NCBI GenBank assembly: GCA_900766185.1
Contig: CAAFUL010000090.1
Span: 1-64,000 of the forward strand
Reading direction: 5' to 3'
DNA length: 64,000 nt
Source: an uncultured Johnsonella sp.
GTDB taxonomy: Bacteria; Bacillota; Clostridia; Lachnospirales; Lachnospiraceae
Part shown: positions 53,309 through 61,781 of the stretch, in pieces
How positions within the stretch are numbered: the first letter of the stretch is position 1
Layout: every line of letters starts with the position of its first letter
The notes under the pieces: generated by a model
The model's database searches: none
What the model saw: the letters and a program-made list of their open reading frames with translations, nothing else
Told to the model about the DNA's origin: nothing
Program-made: the position numbers and the translations under genes

Positions 53309-53471
53309 TGCATCGTGCGCAAAATAAGTATACCAAAAACGATGAATATTTTTCTGAGTGTGTACATCAAAAAACGCAGGCGTAGTGGGGCTACGCTGAG
53401 GATTTTTGATGTATGCAATCAGGAAAAGATACAAGTTGTTTGGTATAGTTATTTGAGAAACGATGCACTAG
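53305..53471. repeat. Repeat family B, full copy: 167-base hairpin element
   Basis: The terminal inverted repeats CTAGTGCATCGT (53305-53316) and ACGATGCACTAG (53460-53471) are perfect. They continue inward with imperfect pairs (CAAAATAAGTATACCAAAA with TTTGGTATAGTTATTTG) and end in a central stem (TACATCAAAAAACGC...GGATTTTTGATGTA and GCGTAG...CTACGC). The whole unit folds on itself. It begins inside the stop codon of the NERD-helicase. Partial relatives are at 25781-25883 and 14905-14926. Confidence 0.85.
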
Positions 53472-53486
53472 TATAAGGAGATAGCC

Positions 53487-53972
53487 ATGCTTTATATAAA
53501 AGGTAAAATGAAGGTGAAAAAGAGTGTAGAGGATATAATGACTCTGTTAAAGCAAGGTTCGGAATTTTCTTATAAAAGAAAGTTTTCAAAAAGAACTTTC
53601 GGTTTTTTTATACCGGCTGAGGCGAGGTTTTGGAAGAATCTTGACTATTGTTATGTATATGGCAGGCTTAGGAAGCATCAGGGTCATTGTGAGGTGAGTT
53701 ATACGATTTTACCGGGGATTAAGCTATTAGTCGCTTGTATCTCGATGGCTGTAATGGATATATTTTTAATAATTTTTGTAATTGTGGATCTTATAAAAGA
53801 CGGTAACCTGATAAGTGCTTATGCAAGTTGTCTTCCAATAGCTGCTATAGGTATTTGGCTATTTGTGGTTTTATTTTTTGATGCCGGCGACCAAAATGTT
53901 TGCAAGTATAAATTGGAAGAGCTGCTTATAAACGGATATAATCCAAAATATTTCGGAAGGTATAGTGATTAA
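53487..53972 (+). CDS. Hypothetical membrane protein, two transmembrane helices
   Basis: A 161-residue protein with a basic N-terminal half (about 75 residues, FSYKRKFSKRTFGFFIPAEARFW), two membrane helices (about 78-105 and 112-135) and a charged tail. No family recognised. An AAGGAG site precedes ATG 53487, 15 bases after repeat B. It may belong with the accessory block. Confidence 0.6.
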   Translation: MLYIKGKMKVKKSVEDIMTLLKQGSEFSYKRKFSKRTFGFFIPAEARFWKNLDYCYVYGRLRKHQGHCEVSYTILPGIKLLVACISMAVMDIFLIIFVIVDLIKDGNLISAYASCLPIAAIGIWLFVVLFFDAGDQNVCKYKLEELLINGYNPKYFGRYSD

Positions 53973-54038
53973 TAATAACTAAAGTATACTATTTATATAA
54001 AACTAAGCCTATAACTGTTGTTGATTTATCTGAATTTA

Positions 54039-54173
54039 GTTACAGTTCATGTAGCATATTATACATATATCCGGCAGGCTACTGCCAACATTTATAATTA
54101 GTCCGGTTTATAAATAAGATTAAATATTTTTAGTTTGTTTTGACGAAGATGAATAGGCTAGCCGAACTGTAAC
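54039..54173 (-). repeat. Repeat family A, copy 3 (135 bases, inverted), right border of the accessory block
   Basis: It starts GTTACAGTTCATGTAGCATATTA and ends GGCTAGCCGAACTGTAAC (shown in parts of at most 20 bases: GTTACAGTTCATGTAGC; GCTAGCCGAACTGTAAC). Read on the - strand it matches copies 1 and 2 but lacks the inner GAAAGCAAGCTTTC hairpin. It is inverted relative to copy 2. Confidence 0.8.
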
Positions 54174-54192
54174 TGAATTTATATAGCGTAAT

Positions 54193-54240
54193 CAAAAAAA
54201 GATATAGGGAATAAGGTTGCTCAGGCCTTATTCCCTATAT
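54193..54240 (-). terminator. Terminator of the flavodoxin operon (- strand)
   Basis: GATATAGGGAATAAGG (54200-54215) and CCTTATTCCCTATATC (54225-54240) form a perfect 16-bp stem with a 9-base loop. On the - strand a run of seven Ts follows. The flavodoxin gene ends about 125 bases upstream on that strand. Confidence 0.8.
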
Positions 54241-54366
54241 CTAAAGTAAGAGGAAATTTCAATATGTGTAACACTGTGTATCCTTGGAAGCAAAGCTTCC
54301 TTTATTTTAACACTGCCAAGTTTACCCCGGCAGAGATTAAAACCAAAATAATTATTAATCAGAAGA

Positions 54367-54798
54367 TTAAAGCTTAGCTAATTCTGCTCCCGCAGCTTTT
54401 AAGCTTGCTTCTGCATCTGAGTCAGGTGCGTTATTAGCGATTATGCCTGCGCCTGTTACGATAACTGCTCCGGCTTTTTCCATTCTTTCCTGCCATATAC
54501 GCATCCACTCTCCATCGCCCCAGTCATATGAACCGAACAATACTACCTTCTTTCCTGATAAACCTGACTCGATTTCGCTTATGAACGGCTCAAAAACTGA
54601 GTCCTCAAGCTCCTCAGCACCCATAGCAGGGCAACCAAGTGCGAATGCAGGCTGTGCGAGTAAATCACTTGCACTTGCGTCTGAAACTTCGATTATTTCA
54701 GCACTTGCTCCGGCTTCCTCAACACCCTTTGCGAGCATGTTAGCCATAGCCTCGGTATTTCCGGTCTGACTCCAGTAAACTATACTTACCTTTTCCAT
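54367..54798 (-). CDS. Flavodoxin
   Basis: A 143-residue FMN protein. The phosphate-binding loop is IVYWSQTGNTEAMA at the N-terminus, with FALGCPAMGAEELED and VVLFGSYDWGDGEWM as the later FMN-contacting loops. It replaces ferredoxin as electron carrier, often when iron is short. The DUF3793 gene lies just upstream on the same strand. The possible metal-regulator palindromes upstream of that gene fit iron-dependent control. Confidence 0.95.
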   Translation of the reverse strand: MEKVSIVYWSQTGNTEAMANMLAKGVEEAGASAEIIEVSDASASDLLAQPAFALGCPAMGAEELEDSVFEPFISEIESGLSGKKVVLFGSYDWGDGEWMRIWQERMEKAGAVIVTGAGIIANNAPDSDAEASLKAAGAELAKL

Positions 54799-54832
54799 AT
54801 TGTATCTCTCCTTTAATATATATATTTATATG

Positions 54833-55417
54833 TCAGCAGGCTATCTCATAAAGTTTTTTGCCTGCAAACCATTCATCAACAGCTTCTTCTTTGGCTCTGT
54901 CAAAATCTGCGAACTTCAAAAGAGTCTGATTGAGATTGTCGTAGATTTTCCAATATCCACTAAATAGGTAAGCATCACCTTGATACTTTATAAATCCTTG
55001 TATATCACACAGAGGATAACCTAAGAATACTCCTACTTCATGGGGGAAAATATCCCTTTTCTCATAATATGCTTTTAGCCTTTCCCTAAGTCTTGGAAGA
55101 AAATCCGAAAACTCACTCCCTCGGTAATTGCAAGACTTAAGGTAACTGTATGTATCATCAGCAAACAAATGCTCTCCAAGAGCCAAGCTCCTATAAACAA
55201 AAATCAAATTTTTGTCGGATCTTTCATAGAGAATAACAAAGTCCAATCCGGCTTTTTTCATATTCTCGGATATATACTCAAGCTCCTTTGTAGTTGCAAA
55301 AAACATACTTGAGGGCTTGAGAGCTTTTAGCACCGGAGCTGTTTTTAAGATTATTCCAAGCTCCGACCTGTCTGAACACTTTGCTGACTTCAGCCTTTCA
55401 ACTAAATTATCAAGCAT
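54833..55417 (-). CDS. DUF3793 family protein
   Basis: A 194-residue protein with the family's FPHEVGVFLGYPLCDIQGFIKYQGDAYLFSGYWKIY (given in shorter form: FPHEVGVFLGYPL, GFIKY, SGYWKIY) and paired conserved Cys/Arg residues. Function is unknown, but DUF3793 is often found with flavodoxin or iron-uptake genes. ATG 55417 (SD GGAGG five bases before it) is preferred over an in-frame GTG at 55429 that would overlap this site. Probably co-transcribed with the flavodoxin gene. Confidence 0.85.
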   Translation of the reverse strand: MLDNLVERLKSAKCSDRSELGIILKTAPVLKALKPSSMFFATTKELEYISENMKKAGLDFVILYERSDKNLIFVYRSLALGEHLFADDTYSYLKSCNYRGSEFSDFLPRLRERLKAYYEKRDIFPHEVGVFLGYPLCDIQGFIKYQGDAYLFSGYWKIYDNLNQTLLKFADFDRAKEEAVDEWFAGKKLYEIAC

Positions 55418-55821
55418 ACTAGCCTCCACTTATTTGCATAGGTTAGGGTATCCTTACTTGATATAATATTTTTATGAGAAAATGCATAAGCAACTCCTCA
55501 TTTAATATAAGGATTGCTCGGCAACCCTATATTGATTGTATTAAATATCAATCATTGGTTAGGACTTCCTAACAATAACAGGTAAAAGCAAAAATGTCAA
55601 TAGCTTTTTAAAAAATAATGTATGTATTTATATAAATACATTTCAAAAATATATATAAAAGCCTTTTGTATTTCAAATGTATTTTAGATATATTGTATAG
55701 TGAATATTGTATTTTTAAGCTCTTTATAGTAATATACTTATAACATGATACTAAGGGTAAAAACCTTGAGTTTTCAAGTTTTTAGTTTTGGGATCGAAGA
55801 TAAATCAGGAGGTCTTAATTT
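55418..55821 (-). promoter_or_regulatory. Regulatory region with palindromes like DtxR/IdeR boxes
   Basis: GTTAGGACTTCCTAAC (55558-55573) is a perfect 7-2-7 palindrome. TTAGGGTATCCTTA (55443-55456) near the DUF3793 start is a weaker relative. Both resemble the TTAGG...CCTAA core of DtxR/IdeR metal-regulator sites. The DUF3793-flavodoxin unit on the - strand would be the target. A second small hairpin (ATTGAT...ATCAAT) lies between. The right part also holds the promoter of the EF-G-like gene. No gene seen. Confidence 0.45.
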
Positions 55822-57921
55822 ATGAATGTATACGAGAGCAAAGATATTCGTAATGTCGTTTTACTGGGGCACGGTGGCTGCGGTAAGACTACAGTAGCTG
55901 AGGCTATGTGCTATGTAACCGGAGCCATATCAAAGATGGGTAAGGTTGAAAGCGGTAATACTGTAAGTGATTATGACAAAGAAGAAATCAAGAGAGGTTT
56001 TTCTATAAGTACCTCCCTTATACCCATAGAGTACAAGGACGAAGATCAGCAAATCAAGATAAACCTTCTTGATACACCCGGATATTTTGATTTTGTAGGC
56101 GAGGTCGAAGAGGCGGTAAGTGTAGCGGATGCCGCTATAATAGTGGTAAACTGCAAGGCAGGAATAGAAGTCGGAACAGAGAAGGCTTGGGAGATTTGTG
56201 AACAGTATAAGCTGCCCAGAATTATATTCGTTACTAACATGGATGATGACAAGGCAAGCTACAGAGAACTGCTTTTAAAACTTGAGACCAGATTCGGAAG
56301 AAAGGTAGCTCCTTTCCATTTACCTATTCGTGAAAATGAAAAGCTTGTAGGATATGTAAATGTTGTAAAGATGAAGGGTAGAAGATTTACTGACGGTTTT
56401 GATTACGAAGAATGTGCTATACCTGATTATTCCGAGGCAAACCTTAAGATAGCAAGAGAGGCTTTGATGGAGGCAGTTGCCGAGACCAGTGAAGAGTACA
56501 TGGAAAGATATCTTTCGGGAGATGAGTTTAGTGATCAGGAAGTATCACTTGCACTTAGGGCTAATGTAAGCGACTCTTCAATAGTTCCGGTATTACTTGG
56601 TTCAGGTACTCAGGTACTTGGATTTAAAGCGCTTTTAATGGCTATAGAAAAGTATTTCCCTTCACCGGACTACAACAAATGTGTAGGTGTGGATGTAAGA
56701 AGCGGAGAGAGATTTGTAGCTAAGTATAACTCAGATGCCAACCTTTCAGCTAAGGTATTTAAGACCATAGTAGATCCGTTTATCGGCAAGTATTCGCTTA
56801 TAAAGGTATGTACCGGAGTGCTTAAGCCAGATACAAATATTTACAATGTTGCTAAGGAAACTGAAGAAAAGACCGGAAAGATTTATGTGCTTAGAGGAAA
56901 AGAAAGTATAGAGGTACAAAAGCTTAATGCAGGTGATATAGGCGCTATAGCTAAGCTTAGTGTTACACAAACCGGTGATACCATAGCTCTTAAGAATGCT
57001 CCTATACTCTATCATGCACCTAAGATCTCAAAGCCTTATACCTATATGAGATACAAGGCGGTCAATAAGGGTGAGGAAGATAAATTATCTTCAGGCTTAA
57101 GTAAGCTTATGGAAGAAGATCTTACACTTGTTTCGGTTATGGACACTGAAAACAGACAGTCCTTACTTTACGGTATAGGAGATCAGCAGCTTGATGTGGT
57201 TTGCAGCAAGCTTGCAAGCAGATATAAGGTTGAGATAGAGCTTTCAAGACCTAAGATAGCATTTAGAGAAACCATCAGAAAGAAGGTTGAGGCTGCAGGG
57301 CGTTACAAGAAACAGTCAGGCGGACATGGTCAATTCGGTGATGTAAAGATGAGTTTTGAGCCAAGCGGCGATATGAACAAGCCTTATGAATTTTCAGAGC
57401 AGGTATTTGGAGGAGCGGTTCCTAAAAACTACTTCCCTGCTGTAGAAAAGGGTATTGCGGAGTGCTGTCTTAAAGGACCTTTGGCAGCCTATCCTGTAGT
57501 TGGAATCAAGGCGGTGCTTTTAGACGGTTCTTACCACCCGGTAGACTCTTCCGAGCTTGCATTTAAGATGGCGGCTACCATAGCTTTCAAAGACGGATTT
57601 ATGAAGGCTACACCGGTACTTTTAGAGCCTATAGCTGCACTTTCGGTAGTAGTACCCGATAAGTTTACCGGAGATGTTATGGGAGATATTAACAAGCGCC
57701 GTGGAAGGGTACTGGGAATGGAGTCGATATATAACGGAAAACAGGTTATCAAGGCAGATGTTCCTATGTCTGAGCTTATCGGATATAATACAGAGCTTAG
57801 GTCAATAACCGGAGGTATAGGTACCTTCTCTTATGAGTTTGCAAGATATGAGCAGGCACCGGGAGATGTGCAAAAGAAAGAGGTAGAGGCAAGAGCTTCT
57901 AAACTTGAACAGACTGAATAA
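55822..57921 (+). CDS. EF-G-like GTPase (paralogue of elongation factor G)
   Basis: A 699-residue protein with the five EF-G domains: G domain (P-loop GHGGCGKTT, LLDTPGYFDF), domains II-V including GGHGQFGDVKMSFEP-like domain IV entry and C-terminal GDINKRRGRVLGM. It differs from canonical FusA: the P-loop reads GHGGCGKTT rather than GHIDHGKTT, and the base-recognition NKxD reads TNMD. This is the EF-G-like paralogue found in many Clostridia. Whether it translocates ribosomes or has a recycling or resistance role is unknown. Terminator follows. Confidence 0.88.
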   Translation: MNVYESKDIRNVVLLGHGGCGKTTVAEAMCYVTGAISKMGKVESGNTVSDYDKEEIKRGFSISTSLIPIEYKDEDQQIKINLLDTPGYFDFVGEVEEAVSVADAAIIVVNCKAGIEVGTEKAWEICEQYKLPRIIFVTNMDDDKASYRELLLKLETRFGRKVAPFHLPIRENEKLVGYVNVVKMKGRRFTDGFDYEECAIPDYSEANLKIAREALMEAVAETSEEYMERYLSGDEFSDQEVSLALRANVSDSSIVPVLLGSGTQVLGFKALLMAIEKYFPSPDYNKCVGVDVRSGERFVAKYNSDANLSAKVFKTIVDPFIGKYSLIKVCTGVLKPDTNIYNVAKETEEKTGKIYVLRGKESIEVQKLNAGDIGAIAKLSVTQTGDTIALKNAPILYHAPKISKPYTYMRYKAVNKGEEDKLSSGLSKLMEEDLTLVSVMDTENRQSLLYGIGDQQLDVVCSKLASRYKVEIELSRPKIAFRETIRKKVEAAGRYKKQSGGHGQFGDVKMSFEPSGDMNKPYEFSEQVFGGAVPKNYFPAVEKGIAECCLKGPLAAYPVVGIKAVLLDGSYHPVDSSELAFKMAATIAFKDGFMKATPVLLEPIAALSVVVPDKFTGDVMGDINKRRGRVLGMESIYNGKQVIKADVPMSELIGYNTELRSITGGIGTFSYEFARYEQAPGDVQKKEVEARASKLEQTE

Positions 57922-57930
57922 TAATAAAGG

Positions 57931-57968
57931 CTGTGGCATAAGGTTTTTACTTTATGCCGCAGTTTTTT
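57931..57968 (+). terminator. Terminator after the EF-G-like gene
   Basis: CTGTGGCATAA (57931-57941) pairs with TTTATGCCGCAG (57951-57962), one G-T pair, followed by TTTTTTCTTTT. Confidence 0.75.
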
Positions 57969-57974
57969 CTTTTA

Positions 57975-58080
57975 TCGCAAGGGTGGTGAGAGGAAACTAT
58001 CGCCTTGCGGTGACCACCGCTCCGCAAGCGAGTAGTGAGAAAGCAGACTACTCGATTGTCGCAGGGGCGGTGTAAGGAAA
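57975..58080 (+). repeat. Short repeat pair with internal hairpin
   Basis: TCGCAAGGGTGGTGAGAGGAAA (as two parts: TCGCAAGGGTGG, TGAGAGGAAA) at 57975 recurs as TCGCAGGGGCGGTGTAAGGAAA (TCGCAGGGGCGG, TGTAAGGAAA) at 58059-58080. Between them GCGAGTAGT...ACTACTCG forms a hairpin. Similar pieces occur at 30215-30235 and 30390-30425. Confidence 0.6.
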
Positions 58081-58149
58081 TTTTAAATAGGTGTTTGTAT
58101 TGTGTTTAATATGTTATAATAATATAAAAAAGAAGAGGAGGCGTATTGT

Positions 58150-58533
58150 ATGAAATTTTGGATACTTACATTTGGCGTAGATTTGTTTATGGTGCTTATA
58201 ATGATAGTATTTGGAAGATATCTTATAAAAAAGGCAAAAAAATTTAAAGACCCTTTCGGATATAATACGGGCTTCTCTATAAAAAATAAAGCTGTATGGG
58301 AGTTTGCCAATCTGAGTATAGGCAGATTATGGTTTATAGGCGGTCTGGTACTTGCTCCTGTAGTAATTATAATCATGCTTTATAATATACAAAGTGAGTT
58401 ATATGTAGTTGCGAGGGTTGGCGGTGCTATTTGCTCAATATCGGGTTTATATATGTCATTGTCCACCTTAACTACAGTAATACTTTTGAGAATAAAATTT
58501 GATAAAGACGGAAATAGAAGGAATAAAGAATAA
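58150..58533 (+). CDS. SdpI/YhfL-like membrane protein
   Basis: A 127-residue protein with three to four membrane helices and the SdpI-family segment FGYNTGFSIKNKAVWEFANLSIGRLWFIGG (short form: FGYNTGFSIKNK, VWEFANLSIGRLW). SdpI proteins give immunity to toxic peptides in Bacillus; most relatives have no known job. A GAGGAGG site precedes ATG 58150. It stands alone, and the downstream strand is a purine-rich tract. Confidence 0.75.
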   Translation: MKFWILTFGVDLFMVLIMIVFGRYLIKKAKKFKDPFGYNTGFSIKNKAVWEFANLSIGRLWFIGGLVLAPVVIIIMLYNIQSELYVVARVGGAICSISGLYMSLSTLTTVILLRIKFDKDGNRRNKE

Positions 58534-58708
58534 AAAAATCAGAGAATAGAAAGAACAAGGAATACAAAAAGCAGGAATAGAAAAAATAAGAAATAAAAAA
58601 ACAAGTAACAGAAAAATCAAGGAATAAAAAGAACAGGGAACAGAAAAAAGAATAAAAAGATCAAGAAATAAAGAAAATTAAGGGATAAAAGGAACAAGGG
58701 ATAAAAAG
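58534..58708 (+). repeat. Purine-rich degenerate tandem repeat
   Basis: About 175 bases made of loosely repeating units like AGGAATAAAAAGAACA / AAGAAATAAAAAAACA, almost entirely A and G on the + strand. It spans the gap from the SdpI-like stop to the ribosome binding site (GGGGAGAGAAAC) of the glycosyltransferase gene. Confidence 0.75.
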
Positions 58709-58721
58709 GGGAGAGAAACTT

Positions 58722-59504
58722 ATGAAACACACATTTGCTATATCGGCTTACGGTAAGTCTATGTATCTGGAAGAGTGTATAAAATCATTATTAAGGCAGT
58801 CTGTAGTCTCAGACATAATTATGTGTACCTCTACGGATAACAGCCATATAAGAGGCTTAGCAGATAAATATAAAATAAATCTTTATGTAAGAGAGGGTAA
58901 GCCCGATATAGCAAGGGACTGGAACTTTGCCTATGAAAAAGCAAAGTCCAATCTGGTAACAATAGCTCATCAGGATGATATCTACTTAAAAGACTATACT
59001 AAAACCTTATTAAAATACAAGAAAAAGTATAAGGATATGAGCTTATTTTGCACATCTTCCATAAGTTTGATAAATAATAAAAAGGTAACTTACAATTTGG
59101 CAAATATAATCAAAAAGCTGTTAAGGCTTAAGCTTAGAATTACGGCTCTAAATCACTTGGAATTTGTAAAAAGATTAAGTATAAGCCTCGGTAACCCTAT
59201 TATTTGCCCAAGCTGTACTTATGATAAAAAACTATGCAGGAATAATATATTTCCCACAGGATATAAATTCGTCTTGGACTGGCTTGCCCTACTTAGGCTC
59301 TCAGCTAAAGGTGGTAGGTGGATATGTGTTGAAAAACCGCTTATAGTATACAGAATACACAAAGAATCGGCTACGAAATTATGCATAGATTCCAATAAAA
59401 GACAGGAAGAGGAGGCTAAGATGTTTGAATTACTCTTACCTAAGCCTCTTGCCAAAGTTATAAAGTATTTTTACAGGGGTGCGGAGTATGTTTATAAAAA
59501 GTAA
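58722..59504 (+). CDS. Glycosyltransferase family 2
   Basis: A 260-residue GT-A enzyme: TFAISAYGKSMYLEECIKSL at the N-terminus, ARDWNFAYEKA, the metal-binding HQDDIYL (DxD-type), an acceptor region FVLDWLALLRLS and a late VYRIHKESAT. It probably adds a sugar to a lipid-linked or cell-surface glycan. The next gene, a polytopic membrane protein, overlaps its end, and two more membrane proteins follow, suggesting a surface-polymer operon. Confidence 0.85.
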   Translation: MKHTFAISAYGKSMYLEECIKSLLRQSVVSDIIMCTSTDNSHIRGLADKYKINLYVREGKPDIARDWNFAYEKAKSNLVTIAHQDDIYLKDYTKTLLKYKKKYKDMSLFCTSSISLINNKKVTYNLANIIKKLLRLKLRITALNHLEFVKRLSISLGNPIICPSCTYDKKLCRNNIFPTGYKFVLDWLALLRLSAKGGRWICVEKPLIVYRIHKESATKLCIDSNKRQEEEAKMFELLLPKPLAKVIKYFYRGAEYVYKK

Positions 59505-61767
59505 GAGATACCTATATGTATCTTTGTTTGTATTTGGGCTTATTATAAGCCTATACAGCCTTTATATGTTAGGTACTAATACTTATTTTTTCGGAGATTT
59601 AAAAGATCCCGTGACTATAAGACTTTTTGCAGAACATTTTTTACTGTTTATAAGCTTTTGCCTGATTCTTAATTTTGTTAAAAAAAATAATATAAAGCTT
59701 TATCTGATAGTCTTTTTAAGTATGTTGTATCTGTCCTTGCATCAGGTTTTAATTGCACTTATGCTAAATATTGTATATGTAGTTGCTTTAATAATACTTG
59801 GAGAACTTTTGTTAATTAAACTTAGGGCTGAGTATATAGAAGAAAGCTATGTATGCCGACTGCTTAACAACTTTGTTATAGGCAGTCTTAGCTATATCAT
59901 ATCAATTTGCCTGCTTTCAGCTTTTAAGCTGGCTTCTATAAGGGTGGTTAAACTGTATAGTTTCGGTTTGGTTATAAGTGTTATACTTATATATGTATGG
60001 CTTAGGATGCTTAAAATTACGCCGCTTAGGTCACTAAGACCGGATAATTGTATATATACCCTTGATCTTAAAAAGGACAAATACATGAGCGTAGTCGTAG
60101 CTCTTACCTTATCAGTATTACTTTTACAATTAGGCAGACTTAATATGGCTATTGATTATGATTCGGTAAGATACGGTTTCAGAAGTCTTTTAGTGCTTTT
60201 GGGGGATTTTGGAATATATGATACACTTGGCACCGTAAATGATGTATATGTGTATCCTAAGGGTCTTGAGATACTGACTCTTGCACTCAATACCAGAGGA
60301 AGTTTCAGCTTTATACTAAGTTTTAGCTATGTCTGTGCCTTATTAACATTGCTGGCAGTATATGAGACAGTTATAGTTTCAAGATTTAAAAAAGTAGAGG
60401 GCAAGGTGCTTATAGATAATAAAAGGGCATTAGTTGCACTTTTTTTTGCGGCTATAACCCCTGCTATTATTAATATGGCAATATCGGCAAAAACAGATAT
60501 CATAACTTTGCTTATGCAATTGATATCCATACTTAATATGTGCCTTTACACAAGGGTGAGGAAGCTATATTGTATTGTGTTTTCACTTGTGGCGCTACTT
60601 TCAAGCCTTGTATATAAGCCGACCGCTCCTCTTTTTAGTTTTGCCGTAGGCTGTGCGGCTGTTATTTACCTGTGTCTTGAGTTTTGTCTGAAAAAATACT
60701 ATAAAAAAGAAAATATAAAAAAAGAAAATTTTGAAAATAAAAAAAGCAAAAAAAGTTTTAAGCTTATGGCTCTGATTTTTTATCCGCTGACTGCCATAGT
60801 ACTTGTTTTTGCAAGGACTTATATTCTTACCGGGCATATAATCACTTCGGTATATTCTTCCATATGGTATAAACTAGGTATAGAAACACATTTTCCCTAT
60901 ACTGTGGATGAATATAATAGTGCAGGTATGAATCTGGCAGGTGATGCAAAGGTGGATATGGCTTACAGATTGTATCAGCTTTTTATAGCGCCTACAAAGG
61001 AGGAGCATATCTACATCGCCTCACCTACGGTTCTTTTATTAGTTTTAATTGTACTTGGAATAATATATGCTATAATATACAGGTGTAAAAATAAGAACAG
61101 GGAAAGAAATTTATATAAGTATTTGATGATATTATTTATAGCGGTTACAACGGCAAGCTCGCTTGGACTGTATATGATACATCAGATAGACGGTAATTAT
61201 TTTATATTGTTTTTTTGCTTAGTAATTATAAATGTTTGTCTGTTAATTGAGGCTGATGATATCAAAAGATTATTGGCAGCCACCACACCTTGTATATTTT
61301 TTGCAATAACCGTGTTAAGTATTACCAACTGGGCAGGAGTTAAGGGACTTACTCCGGCTCCGATAGCAGGCAGGGAATTCGGATTCTACAATCATCATGA
61401 CAGGAAACTTGATACTCTGGAGGGTAATGATTTCAGGGAAGTATATTATGATTTGACCGAACTTGGAGATCCCAGAACCCTTTTAATGTCGGATGACAAT
61501 ACTCTTTTGCATCTTTGTCTTGACATAAGGGTATATGCGGATGTGGTAGGTAGCGGAGGCAATGTGGCAATTGTAAAGACACTGGATAATTTTAAAAGGT
61601 ATCTTAAATTCGCCGGGATAGAGTATATATGTACGGAAGAGAACTACCTTGCTGAGCATGACAGGGCGAGGGATATTATAGAATTTATGTTGGAGGACGG
61701 GAGTTTAGAAGAGTATAAAAGCTACAATGATGTTAGGATATATAGGGTAAAAGCAGAGCAATTTTAG
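59488..61767 (+). CDS. Polytopic membrane protein, GT-C glycosyltransferase-like
   Basis: A 759-residue protein with about 13-15 hydrophobic helices and a soluble C-terminal domain (about 640-759, RKLDTLEGNDFREVYYDLTELGDPRT...). The first large loop after helix about 6 has LNMAIDYDSVRYGFRSLLVLLGD, with acidic residues where GT-C enzymes bind lipid-phosphate sugars. ATG 59488 is used; GTG 59479 is in frame upstream. It overlaps the GT2 gene. Probably a lipid-linked sugar transferase for a surface polymer. Confidence 0.65.
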   Translation: MFIKSKRYLYVSLFVFGLIISLYSLYMLGTNTYFFGDLKDPVTIRLFAEHFLLFISFCLILNFVKKNNIKLYLIVFLSMLYLSLHQVLIALMLNIVYVVALIILGELLLIKLRAEYIEESYVCRLLNNFVIGSLSYIISICLLSAFKLASIRVVKLYSFGLVISVILIYVWLRMLKITPLRSLRPDNCIYTLDLKKDKYMSVVVALTLSVLLLQLGRLNMAIDYDSVRYGFRSLLVLLGDFGIYDTLGTVNDVYVYPKGLEILTLALNTRGSFSFILSFSYVCALLTLLAVYETVIVSRFKKVEGKVLIDNKRALVALFFAAITPAIINMAISAKTDIITLLMQLISILNMCLYTRVRKLYCIVFSLVALLSSLVYKPTAPLFSFAVGCAAVIYLCLEFCLKKYYKKENIKKENFENKKSKKSFKLMALIFYPLTAIVLVFARTYILTGHIITSVYSSIWYKLGIETHFPYTVDEYNSAGMNLAGDAKVDMAYRLYQLFIAPTKEEHIYIASPTVLLLVLIVLGIIYAIIYRCKNKNRERNLYKYLMILFIAVTTASSLGLYMIHQIDGNYFILFFCLVIINVCLLIEADDIKRLLAATTPCIFFAITVLSITNWAGVKGLTPAPIAGREFGFYNHHDRKLDTLEGNDFREVYYDLTELGDPRTLLMSDDNTLLHLCLDIRVYADVVGSGGNVAIVKTLDNFKRYLKFAGIEYICTEENYLAEHDRARDIIEFMLEDGSLEEYKSYNDVRIYRVKAEQF

Positions 61768-61781
61768 GAGAGATAAGATAG

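Noticed and set aside
58534..58708. CRISPR-like or coding repeat
   Set aside because: Units are degenerate and purine-only, with many stops in forward frames and no spacer pattern.
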